A stretch of DNA of 44,054 bases from CAYSYY01 sp964576115 [NCBI: uncultured Gemmatimonadota bacterium]. Lineage in GTDB: Bacteria > Blakebacterota > Blakebacteria > Blakebacterales. Shown here piece by piece: positions 10,053-19,000 of the stretch (its first letter is position 1; each line of letters opens with the position of its first letter). A program made the position numbers and the translations under genes. The notes under the pieces were generated by a model, which searched no databases, was not told the DNA's origin, and was given only the letters and a program-made list of their open reading frames with translations. Location of the stretch: positions 1,837-45,890 of the forward strand of contig CAZNUA010000017.1 of assembly GCA_964576115.1 (NCBI GenBank). The letters run 5' to 3'.

Positions 10053-11686
10053 GACTGTCCTCCCCCTCTTTGGAGCAGGATTCTGAAGGTGGAGGTTCCG
10101 GCCGCATCGGGTGCGTAGACGATCCGTCCCTCGTGGTTCTCCACGATCCGCTGGGCCACCGAGAGCCCGAGACCCGAACCACCCTGCTTCTTGGTATAGA
10201 ACGGTTCGAAGACCATCTCCCGTTCTTCGCGCGCTACTCCCATACCATCATCCTGGATCCAGATTTCGACCCGGTCGCTGGTCCCGCCGATCCTTTCCTG
10301 CCCGGGTGCCAGACGGATACGCACGCTCCCCGTTTCGATCGCTTCGAGCCCGTTGAGAACGAGGTTGAGGAAAACCTGCTTCATCTGGTCGCTGTCGGCA
10401 AGGATGAGTACGTCTTTGTCGACCTCGTGTACAACCGTTTTGCCGGTCGTACACGAGGGATGGGTGCGGGCCAGCTGCACCACATCGTCGAGGACCGGCC
10501 CCAGCGGCAGGGGGCGGATGTCGGCGGCCTGCGGACGGCCGTACTCCAGAAAGGTGTCCACGATCCGGTTGATCCGGGCCGATTCGACGATGACCAGGTC
10601 GAGCAGGCGGCCGTCTTCGCCCTCGGGTTTGAGGCTCTCGCGCAGAACCTCGGCCGAACCGCTGATGCTGGCAAGGGGATTGCGCAGTTCGTGGGCGATC
10701 CCGGCCGCCAGTTCTCCGGTGACGGCCAACCGGTCCTGTCGGCGCATTTTCTCCTCGACGACCTTGGCCTCGGTCAGATCCTGAAAGATGACCACCGCTC
10801 CCCGCACGTCCTGACGGTGGCGCAGGGCGGTCGGACTGACCCCCAGCGGCAGGGGTTTTCCGGTGTCGGTACGGATCACGACTTCGTTACGCCGTTCGAA
10901 AGGGTTTCCGGCCAGAGTGTTGCTCAACAGGTCGGCCAGCGGCTCGAGACGGTCGGTCAGAACGGCTTCATACCGTCGGCCCTCGGGTTCGGGCCCGGTC
11001 AGCTGCAGGATCTCGCGGGCGGCCTCGTTCAGGAAGATGACGGTTCCCTCATCATCGACCGTGAGCAAACCCGATTCCACACTCCCCAGAACGTCGGAAG
11101 TGTTGATCCGGAAACGCTCCAGAATGATACCGCTGGTGGTGGCCACCGCGAAGAGTACCAGAGCCGTAAACACCCACTCCCAGACCAGCTGGATACCATC
11201 GTTCCCGGAGAAACTGACCGCCGTCTGGTTGTAGATCACACCATAGGGTGCCAGTACTCCGCTGGCGTCCAGAGCGAAGAGCACGCCCAGGGCCAGGGCC
11301 GAGAGACTGGCCGCGAACAGACTGCCGCGCAGGTAGAGAAAGGGACCGGCCAGGACGACCGGGAAGAGAAAGACCAGGGCCAGCGAGCTGCTCGAGGCGC
11401 CGGTGTAGAAAACCACCATGGTCATGACCAGCACGTCGATGAAGACCTGAACGTAGAGTTGATCCTCGCGCAGGGGGATACCGGCCCGCAGCGGCTGGCT
11501 CATCCAGAGACTGGTCAGCAGGTTGGCCAGGATCAGCGCCCCCAGCGGGATGTCGACCACGTACAGGGCGATGTTGCCGTAGTAGCCACGCAGCAGGAAG
11601 AATCCGGCCAGGGCCACGAAGAGTACCACCGCCAGACGCAGAACCTGAATGAACCGGATACTGCGGGGGCGCGTCAGGACAGCCAT
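10049..11686 (-). CDS. pilS: Membrane sensor histidine kinase, PilS-like
   Basis: The 545-residue protein starts with about six transmembrane helices within residues 15-190, the usual PilS layout. A PAS domain follows (about 197-310, GLLTVDDEGTVIFLNEAA). The HisKA domain has phospho-acceptor His332 in GIAHELRNPLAS, and the HATPase_c domain (about 420-540) has NLVLNGLEAIE (N box), QDDGMGV (G1) and GGSGLGLSVAQRIVE (G2). It should autophosphorylate and pass phosphate to the overlapping pilR product. In Pseudomonas PilS senses pilin in the membrane; whether that holds here cannot be seen. A GGGGA element lies 4-5 bases before the ATG, and the gene begins 32 bases after pilC. Confidence 0.9.
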
Positions 11687-11718
11687 CGTTTCCCCGATCG
11701 GTGGGGTCGGGCCGGCGG

Positions 11719-12924
11719 TCAGCCGACCACCTTCATCATATCGAACATCGGCAGGTACATGGCCATGACCATGCCGCCGATCACCACCCCCAGGTAGACG
11801 ATGATGAGCGGTTCGATGATCGAGGTCAGGGCTTCGACCGCCGCGTCCACTTCGTCATCGTAATAGTCGGCGATCTTGCCGAGCATCTTGTCCAGCTCGC
11901 CGGTCTGTTCGCCCACGTTGACCATCTGCATGACCATTGGCGGAAAGACTTCGGATTCTTCGAGAGGCGCGGTGATCGTTTCCCCCCCGCCGATGCTCGA
12001 CCGGGCCCCCATCAGAGCGTCTTCGATAATCCGGTTGCCGGCCGTGCGGGCGGTGATCTCGAGCGCTTCGAGGATACTCACTCCCGAGGACAGCAGGGTG
12101 CCCAGGGTGCGGGAGAACCGCGCCACCGAACTTTTCTGGACCAGCTCGCCGAACACGGGCAGTTTCAGCTTGATCTGATCGACCACCTGCTCGCCCCTGT
12201 CGGTGGCGTAGTACTGCTTGAACAGGAAGTAGGCGCCGACGATGATACCTACGATGATAAGGATATAACTGGCCACAAAATTACTCAGGTTGACCACCAG
12301 TTTGGTCGGCCAGGGCAGCGGCACGCCCGAGGATTCGAACATCCCCACGAAATTGGGGATCACGACGATCAGCAGCACCGCCGTGGCCCCCAGGGCCACC
12401 GTCAGGACCACCACCGGGTACATCATGGCGCCCTTGATTTTGCGCTTCAGGGCATCGGCTTTCTCCATGTACTCGCTGACGCGCAACAGCACCTCGTCGA
12501 GGATTCCCCCCACCTCGCCGGCGGCGACCATGTTGATGAACAGAGAGTTGAAAATGTTCTTGTGCTTGGCCATCGCTTCGGAGAGGGTGGCCCCGGCTTC
12601 GACGTCGCCGGTGATCTTCTTCAGGGCGGCGGCAAAGGTGGGATTCTCCTGCTGGGACTGCAGGATGTTCAGGCATTGCACCAGCGGCAGTCCGGCGTCG
12701 ATCATGGTGGCGAACTGCCGCGAAAAGCCGGTGACCTCGGCCGCCCCGACCTTCTTGGGGCCGAAACCGGGCAGACTCAGTTCGGCCGGCTTCTTCTTGA
12801 CCTTGGCATCGGTGATCCGGCGGGAGCGGACGATCTGCTGGGCCTGATCCAGATTTTCGGCCTCGATCTCCCCGCTGACCTCTTTACCCCCCCCTGATTT
12901 GCCTTCGTAGATGAAGACCGGCAC
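11719..12924 (-). CDS. pilC: Type IV pilus inner-membrane platform protein PilC
   Basis: PilC (type II secretion F family) is the inner-membrane platform on which the PilB and PilT motors act. The 401-residue protein has the expected tandem T2SSF domains: the first includes FSRQFATMIDAGLPLVQCL and GATLSEAMAKH, the second FSRTLGTLLSSGVSILEALE and MVMQMVNVGEQTGELDKML. Three membrane segments are visible (about residues 170-190, 220-240 and 370-395). The start is GTG at 12924, with a GGGGGG purine run 6 bases upstream; it is 3 bases after the pilT stop. Length is normal for the family. Confidence 0.95.
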   Translation of the reverse strand: MPVFIYEGKSGGGKEVSGEIEAENLDQAQQIVRSRRITDAKVKKKPAELSLPGFGPKKVGAAEVTGFSRQFATMIDAGLPLVQCLNILQSQQENPTFAAALKKITGDVEAGATLSEAMAKHKNIFNSLFINMVAAGEVGGILDEVLLRVSEYMEKADALKRKIKGAMMYPVVVLTVALGATAVLLIVVIPNFVGMFESSGVPLPWPTKLVVNLSNFVASYILIIVGIIVGAYFLFKQYYATDRGEQVVDQIKLKLPVFGELVQKSSVARFSRTLGTLLSSGVSILEALEITARTAGNRIIEDALMGARSSIGGGETITAPLEESEVFPPMVMQMVNVGEQTGELDKMLGKIADYYDDEVDAAVEALTSIIEPLIIVYLGVVIGGMVMAMYLPMFDMMKVVG

Positions 12925-12927
12925 CGA

Positions 12928-14043
12928 TCAGCCCCCCTTCCTCGACTGTTTGGTCGTCGGCCCCATCCCGGAGGTCCCCCCCCGGCTGAGCATTTCCTTG
13001 AGTTCCTCCGGTTCGGGACTGCGCAGAAGCGCTTCCTGCGAATCGATGTGGCGTTTCTTGATCAGATCGTAGAGCGACTGGTTCATGGTGCGCATGCCGA
13101 ATTTGGTCCCGACCTGCATGATGCTGTAAATCTGATGAATTTTGTTGTCCCGGATCAGGGCGCGCACGGCCGGGGTACAGACCAGGATCTCGAGCGCCGC
13201 CGTGCGCCCTCCCCCGACCTTGGGCAGGAGCTGCTGGCTGACCACGCCCTCGAGAGTGAGCGAGAGCTGGGTACGCACCTGCTGCTGCTGAGTGGTCGGG
13301 AAGACGTCGATCAGACGGTTCATCGTCTGGGCTGCGGAGTTGGTGTGCAAAGTACCGAAGGCGAGGTGACCGGTCTCGGCGATGGTCAGGGCGGCCTCGA
13401 TCGTCTCGAGGTCGCGCATCTCGCCGATCAGAACCACGTCGGGATCCTGACGCAGGGCGGCCCGCAGGGCGTTGGTGAAGCCCATGGTATCCGAACCGAT
13501 CTGACGCTGGTTCACCAGCGCCCGCTTGTGATTGTGCACGAACTCGATCGGATCCTCGATGGTCAGGATGTGGACCGGTTCCGCGTTGTTGATCCGGTCG
13601 ATCATCGCCGCCAGGGTCGTGGACTTGCCCGAACCGGTCGGCCCGGTGATGAGCACCAGCCCGTTGGGGCGTTCGCTGAGTTCCTTTACGATCGGCGGCA
13701 TGCCCAGTTTCTCGAAGGTAAGGATCTCATAGGGGATGGTCCGGAACACGGCCGCCACCGCTCCCCGCTGCATGAAGACGTTGCCGCGGAATCGGCTCAG
13801 GCCCTTGATCCCGAAGGAGAAGTCGAGCTCCATCGTCTCTTCGAAATGCTTCTTCTGCTTCTCGGTCAACACGCTGTAGGCCAGGGCCTGCGTTTCCTCA
13901 GCGCCCATCCGCTCGAACTGGGTCATTTCGACCAGGTCGCCGTCAACGCGCATCTGTGGCGCCGTACCGACCGAGATGTGCAGGTCGCTCCCGCGCCGGG
14001 AGACCATGTCTTCGAGCAGTGACTTCAGGTTGAGCTGGGCCAT
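12928..14043 (-). CDS. pilT: Type IV pilus retraction ATPase PilT
   Basis: PilT is the hexameric ATPase that drives pilus retraction. The 371-residue protein has Walker A GPTGSGKST at residues 134-142, the Asp box HILTIEDPIEFVH at about 158-170, Walker B VVLIGEMRDLET at about 203-214, and the His box AETGHLAFGTLHTN at about 222-235. The retraction-type AIRNLIRE motif is not seen; the corresponding C-terminal region reads AVRALIRDNKIHQI, a close variant. A GGGAGGT Shine-Dalgarno lies 3 bases from the ATG. Its place between pilB and pilC is a common type IVa pilus order. Confidence 0.96.
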   Translation of the reverse strand: MAQLNLKSLLEDMVSRRGSDLHISVGTAPQMRVDGDLVEMTQFERMGAEETQALAYSVLTEKQKKHFEETMELDFSFGIKGLSRFRGNVFMQRGAVAAVFRTIPYEILTFEKLGMPPIVKELSERPNGLVLITGPTGSGKSTTLAAMIDRINNAEPVHILTIEDPIEFVHNHKRALVNQRQIGSDTMGFTNALRAALRQDPDVVLIGEMRDLETIEAALTIAETGHLAFGTLHTNSAAQTMNRLIDVFPTTQQQQVRTQLSLTLEGVVSQQLLPKVGGGRTAALEILVCTPAVRALIRDNKIHQIYSIMQVGTKFGMRTMNQSLYDLIKKRHIDSQEALLRSPEPEELKEMLSRGGTSGMGPTTKQSRKGG

Positions 14044-14063
14044 GTCACCTCCCTCAATGGCGA

Positions 14064-15764
14064 TCAGATCTCGGTCGTCTCGCGCAGGACCTCGTCGAAG
14101 GAGGTGATTCCCTCCTTCATCTTCTGCACCGCATCGCCTCGCAAAGTCAGCATGCCGTCGGCTACGGCGGCTTCCTTGATCTGGATGGTATTGCCCTCGT
14201 CGAGGACGATCTGACGCACCCTCGGTGTCATCGGCATGACTTCATAGGCCCCGACCCGGCCCTTGTAGCCGGTGCGGTTGCAGGTCGCGCAGCCTTCGGG
14301 GGTGAAGATCTCGGTTCCGATATCCGATTCGGGCAGGTCGAGCATTTCGGCCTGCTCGGGAGTTATTGTGGAGGGTTTCTTGCATTCCTTGCAGAGCCGG
14401 CGCAACAGCCGCTGGGCCTGGATGACGTTGATCGAGGAGGCCAGCAGGAAGGGCGCCACACCCATGTCGAGCATCCGGTTGATGGTGCTGGGTGCGTCGT
14501 TGGTGTGCAGGGTGCTCAGGACCAGGTGGCCGGTCAGGGCGGCCTTGATGGCGATCTCGGCCGTTTCGAGGTCCCGGATCTCCCCTACCATGATGATGTT
14601 GGGATCCTGACGCAGGAAGGAGCGCAGTGCCGCCGCGAAGGTCAGGCCGATCTCGGTGCGTACGTGCACCTGGTTGATGCCGGCCATGTTGTACTCGACC
14701 GGGTCTTCGGCGGTCATGATGTTGGTGTCGGGCTCGTTCAGCAGACTCATGGCAGAGTACAGAGTGGTCGACTTTCCCGATCCGGTCGGCCCGGTGACCA
14801 GGACCATACCGTAGGGCTGCTGCACCCCGAACATGAAGTCCTTCAGGGCCTTCTCGGTATAGCCCAGCTTGGTCAGGTCGAGGCTGAGATTCCCCGCATC
14901 GAGGATCCGCATGACGATCTTCTCGCCGAAGATCACCGGTAGAATGGAAACCCTGAGGTCGACCGCCTTGCCTCCGGTCTTGACCTTGATCCGGCCGTCC
15001 TGGGGAACCCGGCGCTCGGAGATGTCCAGATCGGACATGATCTTGATGCGCGAGACTACCGCGGCTTTGAGCCGGAAGGGAATCGGCGACATCTCGATCA
15101 ACGTGCCGTCGATACGGTAGCGGACCCGGACGGCGCGTTCGTAGGGTTCGATATGGATGTCGGAGGCTCCCCGCCGGATGGCGTCGATGATGATCGAGTC
15201 GACCAGGCGGACCAGGGGAGCATCGGAGATGGCGGCCGCGAGGGCCTCGTCGTCCTCTTCCTCCTCCTCTTCGAGGACCTCCAGCTCGGCTCCCTCGAAA
15301 TCGCGCAGGACGTCCTCCATGGCCTCGACCGCCGCCTCGGTCGGGGCGTAGTGGCCGTCGAGGATGGTCTTGATCGCCGATTCGGCGGCGATGACCGGTT
15401 TGACGTTCAATCCGGTCACGAACTTGATCGAATCCAGGACGAAGATGTTCGAGGGATCGGCCGCGGCCACGGTCAGGGTGTTGCCGTTCTTGTCGACCGC
15501 CACGACGTTGAACTTGCGGGCCACGTCGGCGGGAATGATGCTCACGACATCGGGATTGAGGTCTTCGGCCGAGAGATCGATGACACCGACGTTGAGTTGC
15601 TTGCCCAGGTATTCGAGAATCTGCTGTTCGGTGAGTATTCCCATCGACACCAGGTTGGCGCCCAGTGTGCCCCCCTGCGTCTTCTGATTGCCCAGAGCGT
15701 CTTCGAGCTGCTCCTGACTGATGGCACCTGCTTTCAGGAGCATCTGTCCGAGCTTGATCGCCAT
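14064..15764 (-). CDS. pilB: Type IV pilus extension ATPase PilB
   Basis: PilB powers pilus assembly. The 566-residue protein has an N-terminal MshEN-type domain (about 1-140; GQMLLKAGAISQEQLEDAL). A very acidic linker (EVLEEEEEEDDE, about 162-173) follows, then the GspE ATPase: Walker A GPTGSGKSTT at 325-334, Asp box MTAEDPVEYN, Walker B IIMVGEIRDLET and His box TGHLVLSTLHTND. Four cysteines (458, 461, 492, 495) form the zinc knuckle typical of PilB/GspE. The acidic linker resembles a flexible tether and is longer than I would expect, though such linkers vary. A strong GGAGGAAGGA precedes the ATG by 6 bases. Confidence 0.96.
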   Translation of the reverse strand: MAIKLGQMLLKAGAISQEQLEDALGNQKTQGGTLGANLVSMGILTEQQILEYLGKQLNVGVIDLSAEDLNPDVVSIIPADVARKFNVVAVDKNGNTLTVAAADPSNIFVLDSIKFVTGLNVKPVIAAESAIKTILDGHYAPTEAAVEAMEDVLRDFEGAELEVLEEEEEEDDEALAAAISDAPLVRLVDSIIIDAIRRGASDIHIEPYERAVRVRYRIDGTLIEMSPIPFRLKAAVVSRIKIMSDLDISERRVPQDGRIKVKTGGKAVDLRVSILPVIFGEKIVMRILDAGNLSLDLTKLGYTEKALKDFMFGVQQPYGMVLVTGPTGSGKSTTLYSAMSLLNEPDTNIMTAEDPVEYNMAGINQVHVRTEIGLTFAAALRSFLRQDPNIIMVGEIRDLETAEIAIKAALTGHLVLSTLHTNDAPSTINRMLDMGVAPFLLASSINVIQAQRLLRRLCKECKKPSTITPEQAEMLDLPESDIGTEIFTPEGCATCNRTGYKGRVGAYEVMPMTPRVRQIVLDEGNTIQIKEAAVADGMLTLRGDAVQKMKEGITSFDEVLRETTEI

Positions 15765-15784
15765 GCTCGATCCTTCCTCCCCGG

Positions 15785-15991
15785 TTACCGCAGCAGGATG
15801 ATGGCCATCAGGACGAGCGCGAAGAGAATCACGAGCCAGGACACCGAACGCGGGCGTATCCGGCGCTGCCGTGAAGACGACGCCCGTTGCAGGGTGACGT
15901 GCCGCTCCTGCGCGACGGTCTCCTCGCTCTCGTCGTCTTCGTTCCGGCCGAAACGGAACCGGCGGTCTTCTCTCAGTCGTACCACGATCAT
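15785..15991 (-). CDS. Small tail-anchored membrane protein upstream of pilB
   Basis: This predicted 68-residue protein has an acidic/basic N-terminal half (EDDESEETVAQE, then RQRRIRPRS) and one C-terminal transmembrane helix (VSWLVILFALVLMAIILL), so it would be tail-anchored with the bulk in the cytoplasm. I chose ATG at 15991, preceded by AAGGA; a TTG at 16003 would add four residues. A TACAAT hexamer at 16033-16028 (minus strand) could be a -10 element, but no good -35 is seen. It lies 20 bases before pilB, in the same direction. No family is recognised. Its size makes it less certain than its neighbours, but the clear membrane helix and spacing argue that it is real. Confidence 0.6.
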   Translation of the reverse strand: MIVVRLREDRRFRFGRNEDDESEETVAQERHVTLQRASSSRQRRIRPRSVSWLVILFALVLMAIILLR

Positions 15992-16040
15992 TTCATCCTT
16001 CAATGATGTGATCGTGTTCAGCCAGACATTGTAGCGGGGC

Positions 16041-16715
16041 TCACATCAGAGCGATACCCCCAAAAATGTAGCCGGTCAATGCGACAGGCGGGCCCAGAAT
16101 CATCCAGAACAGGTCGCGAAAACCGGGTACGATCAGCAGGACGAGCAGGATCAGGGCGCCGTAGCGCCCCACCCGCAGGTAGGTTGCGGTGGCCTGCGGG
16201 TTCAGAAAACGCAGCAGGATTTTCGATCCGTCCAGCGGTGGCAGGGGGATGAGATTGAACCAGGCCAGGATGATGTTGATGAAAAAGGCGAGAAAAACCA
16301 TCACCATGAAAATCTCCCCCGCCCCGCTTACCCCGAAGCCCTGAGACCAGCTGCTGAAAGCCGCCAGGAACCGGTCGGCTCCCAGCAGGCGCATGAGAAT
16401 CCCTGCCGCAAGAGCCTGCAGCAGATTCGACAGGGGCCCCGCCCCGGCGATCCAGAACATGTCGCGCCGGGGGTGGGCCAGATTGCGCGGGTCGACCGGA
16501 ACCGGACGGGCCCAGCCGAAACGCTGGGTAACGATCAGTACCAGGGTTCCGATCGGATCGAGGTGAGCCAGCGGATTGAGGGTCAGCCGGCCCTGCTCGC
16601 GGGCGGTCGGGTCACCCAACCTGTCGGCGGTCCAGGCGTGGGCCCATTCGTGGACCGTCAGAGCCAGCAGGATGGGCGGAAGCAGGATGGGCAGCTGTCG
16701 CAGAATGTCGGGCAT
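16041..16715 (-). CDS. Site-2-protease-type zinc metallopeptidase (M50, YwhC-like)
   Basis: This 224-residue polytopic membrane protein has the M50 zinc motif HEWAH (His22, Glu23, His26) in its first helix and the third ligand Asp162 in NLIPLPPLDGSKIL. The GRLTLNPLAHLDPIGTL block is typical of the short YwhC/FrxA-type site-2 protease group that lacks PDZ domains. These enzymes cut transmembrane segments of their substrates; the substrate here is unknown. It begins 24 bases after cca. In many bacteria this family sits next to segregation/condensation (scpA) or tRNA synthetase genes; here its neighbours are cca and the pil genes. Confidence 0.9.
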   Translation of the reverse strand: MPDILRQLPILLPPILLALTVHEWAHAWTADRLGDPTAREQGRLTLNPLAHLDPIGTLVLIVTQRFGWARPVPVDPRNLAHPRRDMFWIAGAGPLSNLLQALAAGILMRLLGADRFLAAFSSWSQGFGVSGAGEIFMVMVFLAFFINIILAWFNLIPLPPLDGSKILLRFLNPQATATYLRVGRYGALILLVLLIVPGFRDLFWMILGPPVALTGYIFGGIALM

Positions 16716-16739
16716 CGGTCGGGGAAATCCTCCCGGAAA

Positions 16740-18095
16740 TCATTCGGGTGTGGACGACATGTCCTTCAATAAACGTTCGGCCAGCTCCAGAGCTCCCTGC
16801 CGGGTGGAATATTCGCCGCGCAGGCGGGCCGAGAGCAGGGTTCGCAGAACGGCGCCGACGACCGGCCCCTCTCGGGCTCCAAGGGCCATGATGTCCTCCC
16901 CGGTCAGAAGGGGGTCGGTGGTGCGCAGCTCGTTCTCGAACCAGGCGATCCGGTCCCGCACGCCGGGTTCGGAACCCGAACGCAACAACAGGGCCAGGAT
17001 GGTTTCGGGTTCGGTATCGGTCAAGGCCCAGAAAATATCGCCGGCCGTAGCGGCGGGTTCGCGCAGTACCCGCAGGCTCGTCTCGCCCCGCCGCGTGGTT
17101 TCGAGCGCACAGCGGATCGCCCGCCGCCCGAGATGGTACTCGACCGTCAGCATCTGTGCGGTTTCGGGGCCGGTTGAGCTCATCAGCAGAAGCCAGAGCA
17201 CGATCCAGGCTTCGGGTCTTCCTTCGACCGGGCGGGTGGAAAGATCGGCGAACCAGTCGAGGAGCCGGTCGAGCTCGTCCACGGCCGGGTTGAACACCTC
17301 GTCGGGATAGCACCAGTCCCCGCTGAACAGGGCCGCCCATACTCCGGCCTGCTGCAGCTGTGCGATCGAGTGCCGCGGATCGCGCTCGCTGAGAATGGCC
17401 ACGATCTCGGCCCGCAGACGTTGGCGGCTGACCTCGTCGAGCAGGCCGCCGGCAACCGCCTCGGTCAGCCAGGTCGAGGTCTGCGGCTCCAGCGTGAAGC
17501 GGTACCGGGCCGCGAACCGGATGGCCCGCAGGATGCGGGTCGGATCGTCGCAGAAACTGCCCTCGTGCAGGGCCCGGATCGTTCCCGTAGCCAGATCGTG
17601 CCGCCCGCCGCTCGGATCGAGGAACTCCCCGGCCCGATCGGGCCCGAGCCGCACCGCCATGGCGTTGATGGTGAAATCGCGCCGGTGCATGTCGGCCAGG
17701 ATGTCACCGGCGGCGACCTCGGGCAGAGCGCCGGGCGCGGGGTAACTCTCGCTGCGGGCGGTCGTGACATCGACCTTCACACCCCCGGGTAGGATGACCA
17801 GGGCGGTCCAGAACCGGGTGAACTCCTTCACCTCCCCGCCCTCACGGGCGGCAAGGGCGCGGGCGAAGGCGGGGCCGTCCCCTTCCACCACGAGGTCGAG
17901 ATCGATCGCCCGCCGGCCGAGCAGAACGTCTCTGACCGGACCTCCCACCACCCAGACCCCCGTTCCTTCGGCCTGGGCGCAGCGGGCGGCGGCCCGGGCG
18001 GCGGCGCCCGCAGCCGGGCTCAGTCCGGCCTGCAGACGCCGGCCCATGTCCTCGCCGGGGTGCGGCGATCCGGATTCCGGTTCTGGCTTCGGCAT
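16740..18095 (-). CDS. cca: CCA tRNA nucleotidyltransferase / poly(A) polymerase family protein
   Basis: This class II nucleotidyltransferase of 451 residues has GGPVRDVLLG at 51-60. Asp65 and Asp67 (AIDLDLVV) are the catalytic metal ligands, with a third acidic residue at Asp110 (KVDVTTA). The RRDFTINAMA motif is at 138-147, and the RNA-binding block DPTRILRAIRFAARYRF at 184-200. The C-terminal LLTGEDIMALGAREGPVVGAVL motif resembles the bacterial CCA-adding enzymes. It should repair or complete the 3' CCA of tRNAs; a CC-only, A-only or poly(A) role cannot be excluded from sequence. The chosen ATG at 18095 is 5 bases after the xerD stop. The longer open frame to 18725 runs antisense-like through xerD and is rejected. 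The N-terminal ~45 residues are Ala-rich and poorly conserved. Confidence 0.88.
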   Translation of the reverse strand: MPKPEPESGSPHPGEDMGRRLQAGLSPAAGAAARAAARCAQAEGTGVWVVGGPVRDVLLGRRAIDLDLVVEGDGPAFARALAAREGGEVKEFTRFWTALVILPGGVKVDVTTARSESYPAPGALPEVAAGDILADMHRRDFTINAMAVRLGPDRAGEFLDPSGGRHDLATGTIRALHEGSFCDDPTRILRAIRFAARYRFTLEPQTSTWLTEAVAGGLLDEVSRQRLRAEIVAILSERDPRHSIAQLQQAGVWAALFSGDWCYPDEVFNPAVDELDRLLDWFADLSTRPVEGRPEAWIVLWLLLMSSTGPETAQMLTVEYHLGRRAIRCALETTRRGETSLRVLREPAATAGDIFWALTDTEPETILALLLRSGSEPGVRDRIAWFENELRTTDPLLTGEDIMALGAREGPVVGAVLRTLLSARLRGEYSTRQGALELAERLLKDMSSTPE

Positions 18096-18100
18096 GACTC

Positions 18101-19000
18101 TCAACCCCGGGGGTGAAAGGTGCGGTGGACGTCTTTGAGATAGGAGCGATCGACGCGGGTATAGATCTGGGTCGTGGAGATGTCGGCATGGCCCAGCATC
18201 TCCTGCACCGCCCGCAGATCGGCTCCGCCTTCGAGCAGATGGGTGGCGAAGCTGTGACGCAGGGTGTGAGGGGTGCACGCTTTCGCAATCCCCGCTTTGT
18301 CGACGTATTTCTTCATGATCTTCCAGAAGCCCATGCGGGAAAGCGGACCTCCCCGGACGTTCAGAAAGAGCGTGTCGGTCGGGGGTGTGGAGCGGCGCAG
18401 GCGGTCTCGGGGGCCGTCCAGATAGCGACCGATATAGTCCAGCGCGACCCGGCCGATGGGGATCAGACGTTCTTTGCGTCCCTTGCCGACGATGCGTACG
18501 AGCCCTTCGCGCCGGTCGAGATCGGTTACCGTCAGAGCGAGCAGTTCCGAAACCCGCAAGCCGGCGGCGTAGGCGGTCTCGAGCATGGCCCGGTCGCGCA
18601 GACCCAGATCGGAGGCCAGATCGGGCCCGTCGAGCAGGGCTTCGACCTCGAAGAAGTCGAGGACCACGGGCAGTTTTTTCCACAGTTTCGGTCGTTCGAC
18701 CCGAGCCGCCGGGTCGGTGCTGCACACGCCCTCGACCCGCAGGAAGCGATACAGGGTGCGTACGGCCGAGAGGGCCCGCACCACGCTGCGGGGAGCCAGC
18801 CCCTCACTCCTGAGCCGGCCGATCCAGGCCTCGACCTGCTCGGCGTCGGCAAGGGCGAGGGTGCTCTCAAGAGCCTCGAGATGAGCCAGCCAGCGCTCGA
18901 GGTCGTGCCGGTAGGCGGCAATGGTGTTCGGGGACAGGTCACGCTCGACCGCCAGGTGGTCGAGAAACTGCTCGAGCAGCTGTGCGTCGGTCGCACTCAT
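18101..19000 (-). CDS. xerD: Tyrosine recombinase XerD
   Basis: XerD with XerC resolves chromosome dimers at dif. The 299-residue protein has an N-terminal SAM-like domain (FLDHLAVERDLSPNTIAAYR) and a C-terminal catalytic domain with Arg149 (AGLRVSE), Lys173 (GKGRKE), His245 and Arg248 (HTLRHSFATH), His271 (LGHADISTTQIY) and nucleophile Tyr280. All six catalytic residues are present. The LLEGGADLRAVQEMLGHADI stretch is closer to XerD than XerC, but a single-Xer role is possible. ATG at 19000 overlaps the uvrC stop (ATGA). It is chromosomal housekeeping in context, not a phage integrase: no attachment site or phage genes are nearby. Confidence 0.92.
   Translation of the reverse strand: MSATDAQLLEQFLDHLAVERDLSPNTIAAYRHDLERWLAHLEALESTLALADAEQVEAWIGRLRSEGLAPRSVVRALSAVRTLYRFLRVEGVCSTDPAARVERPKLWKKLPVVLDFFEVEALLDGPDLASDLGLRDRAMLETAYAAGLRVSELLALTVTDLDRREGLVRIVGKGRKERLIPIGRVALDYIGRYLDGPRDRLRRSTPPTDTLFLNVRGGPLSRMGFWKIMKKYVDKAGIAKACTPHTLRHSFATHLLEGGADLRAVQEMLGHADISTTQIYTRVDRSYLKDVHRTFHPRG

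Noticed and set aside
15680-16040. A sigma-54 (-24/-12) promoter for the pil genes
   Set aside because: A TGGCAC at about 15724 is not followed by TTGC at the right spacing, and no other good match was seen near pilB, pilT or pilC.
16740-18725. A 661-codon frame extending cca into xerD
   Set aside because: The added part is an out-of-frame reading of xerD, whose six catalytic residues are intact in its own frame.
18101-19000. Integrase of a mobile element
   Set aside because: The recombinase has XerD features, is translationally coupled to uvrC, and no phage genes, tRNA or direct repeats flank it.
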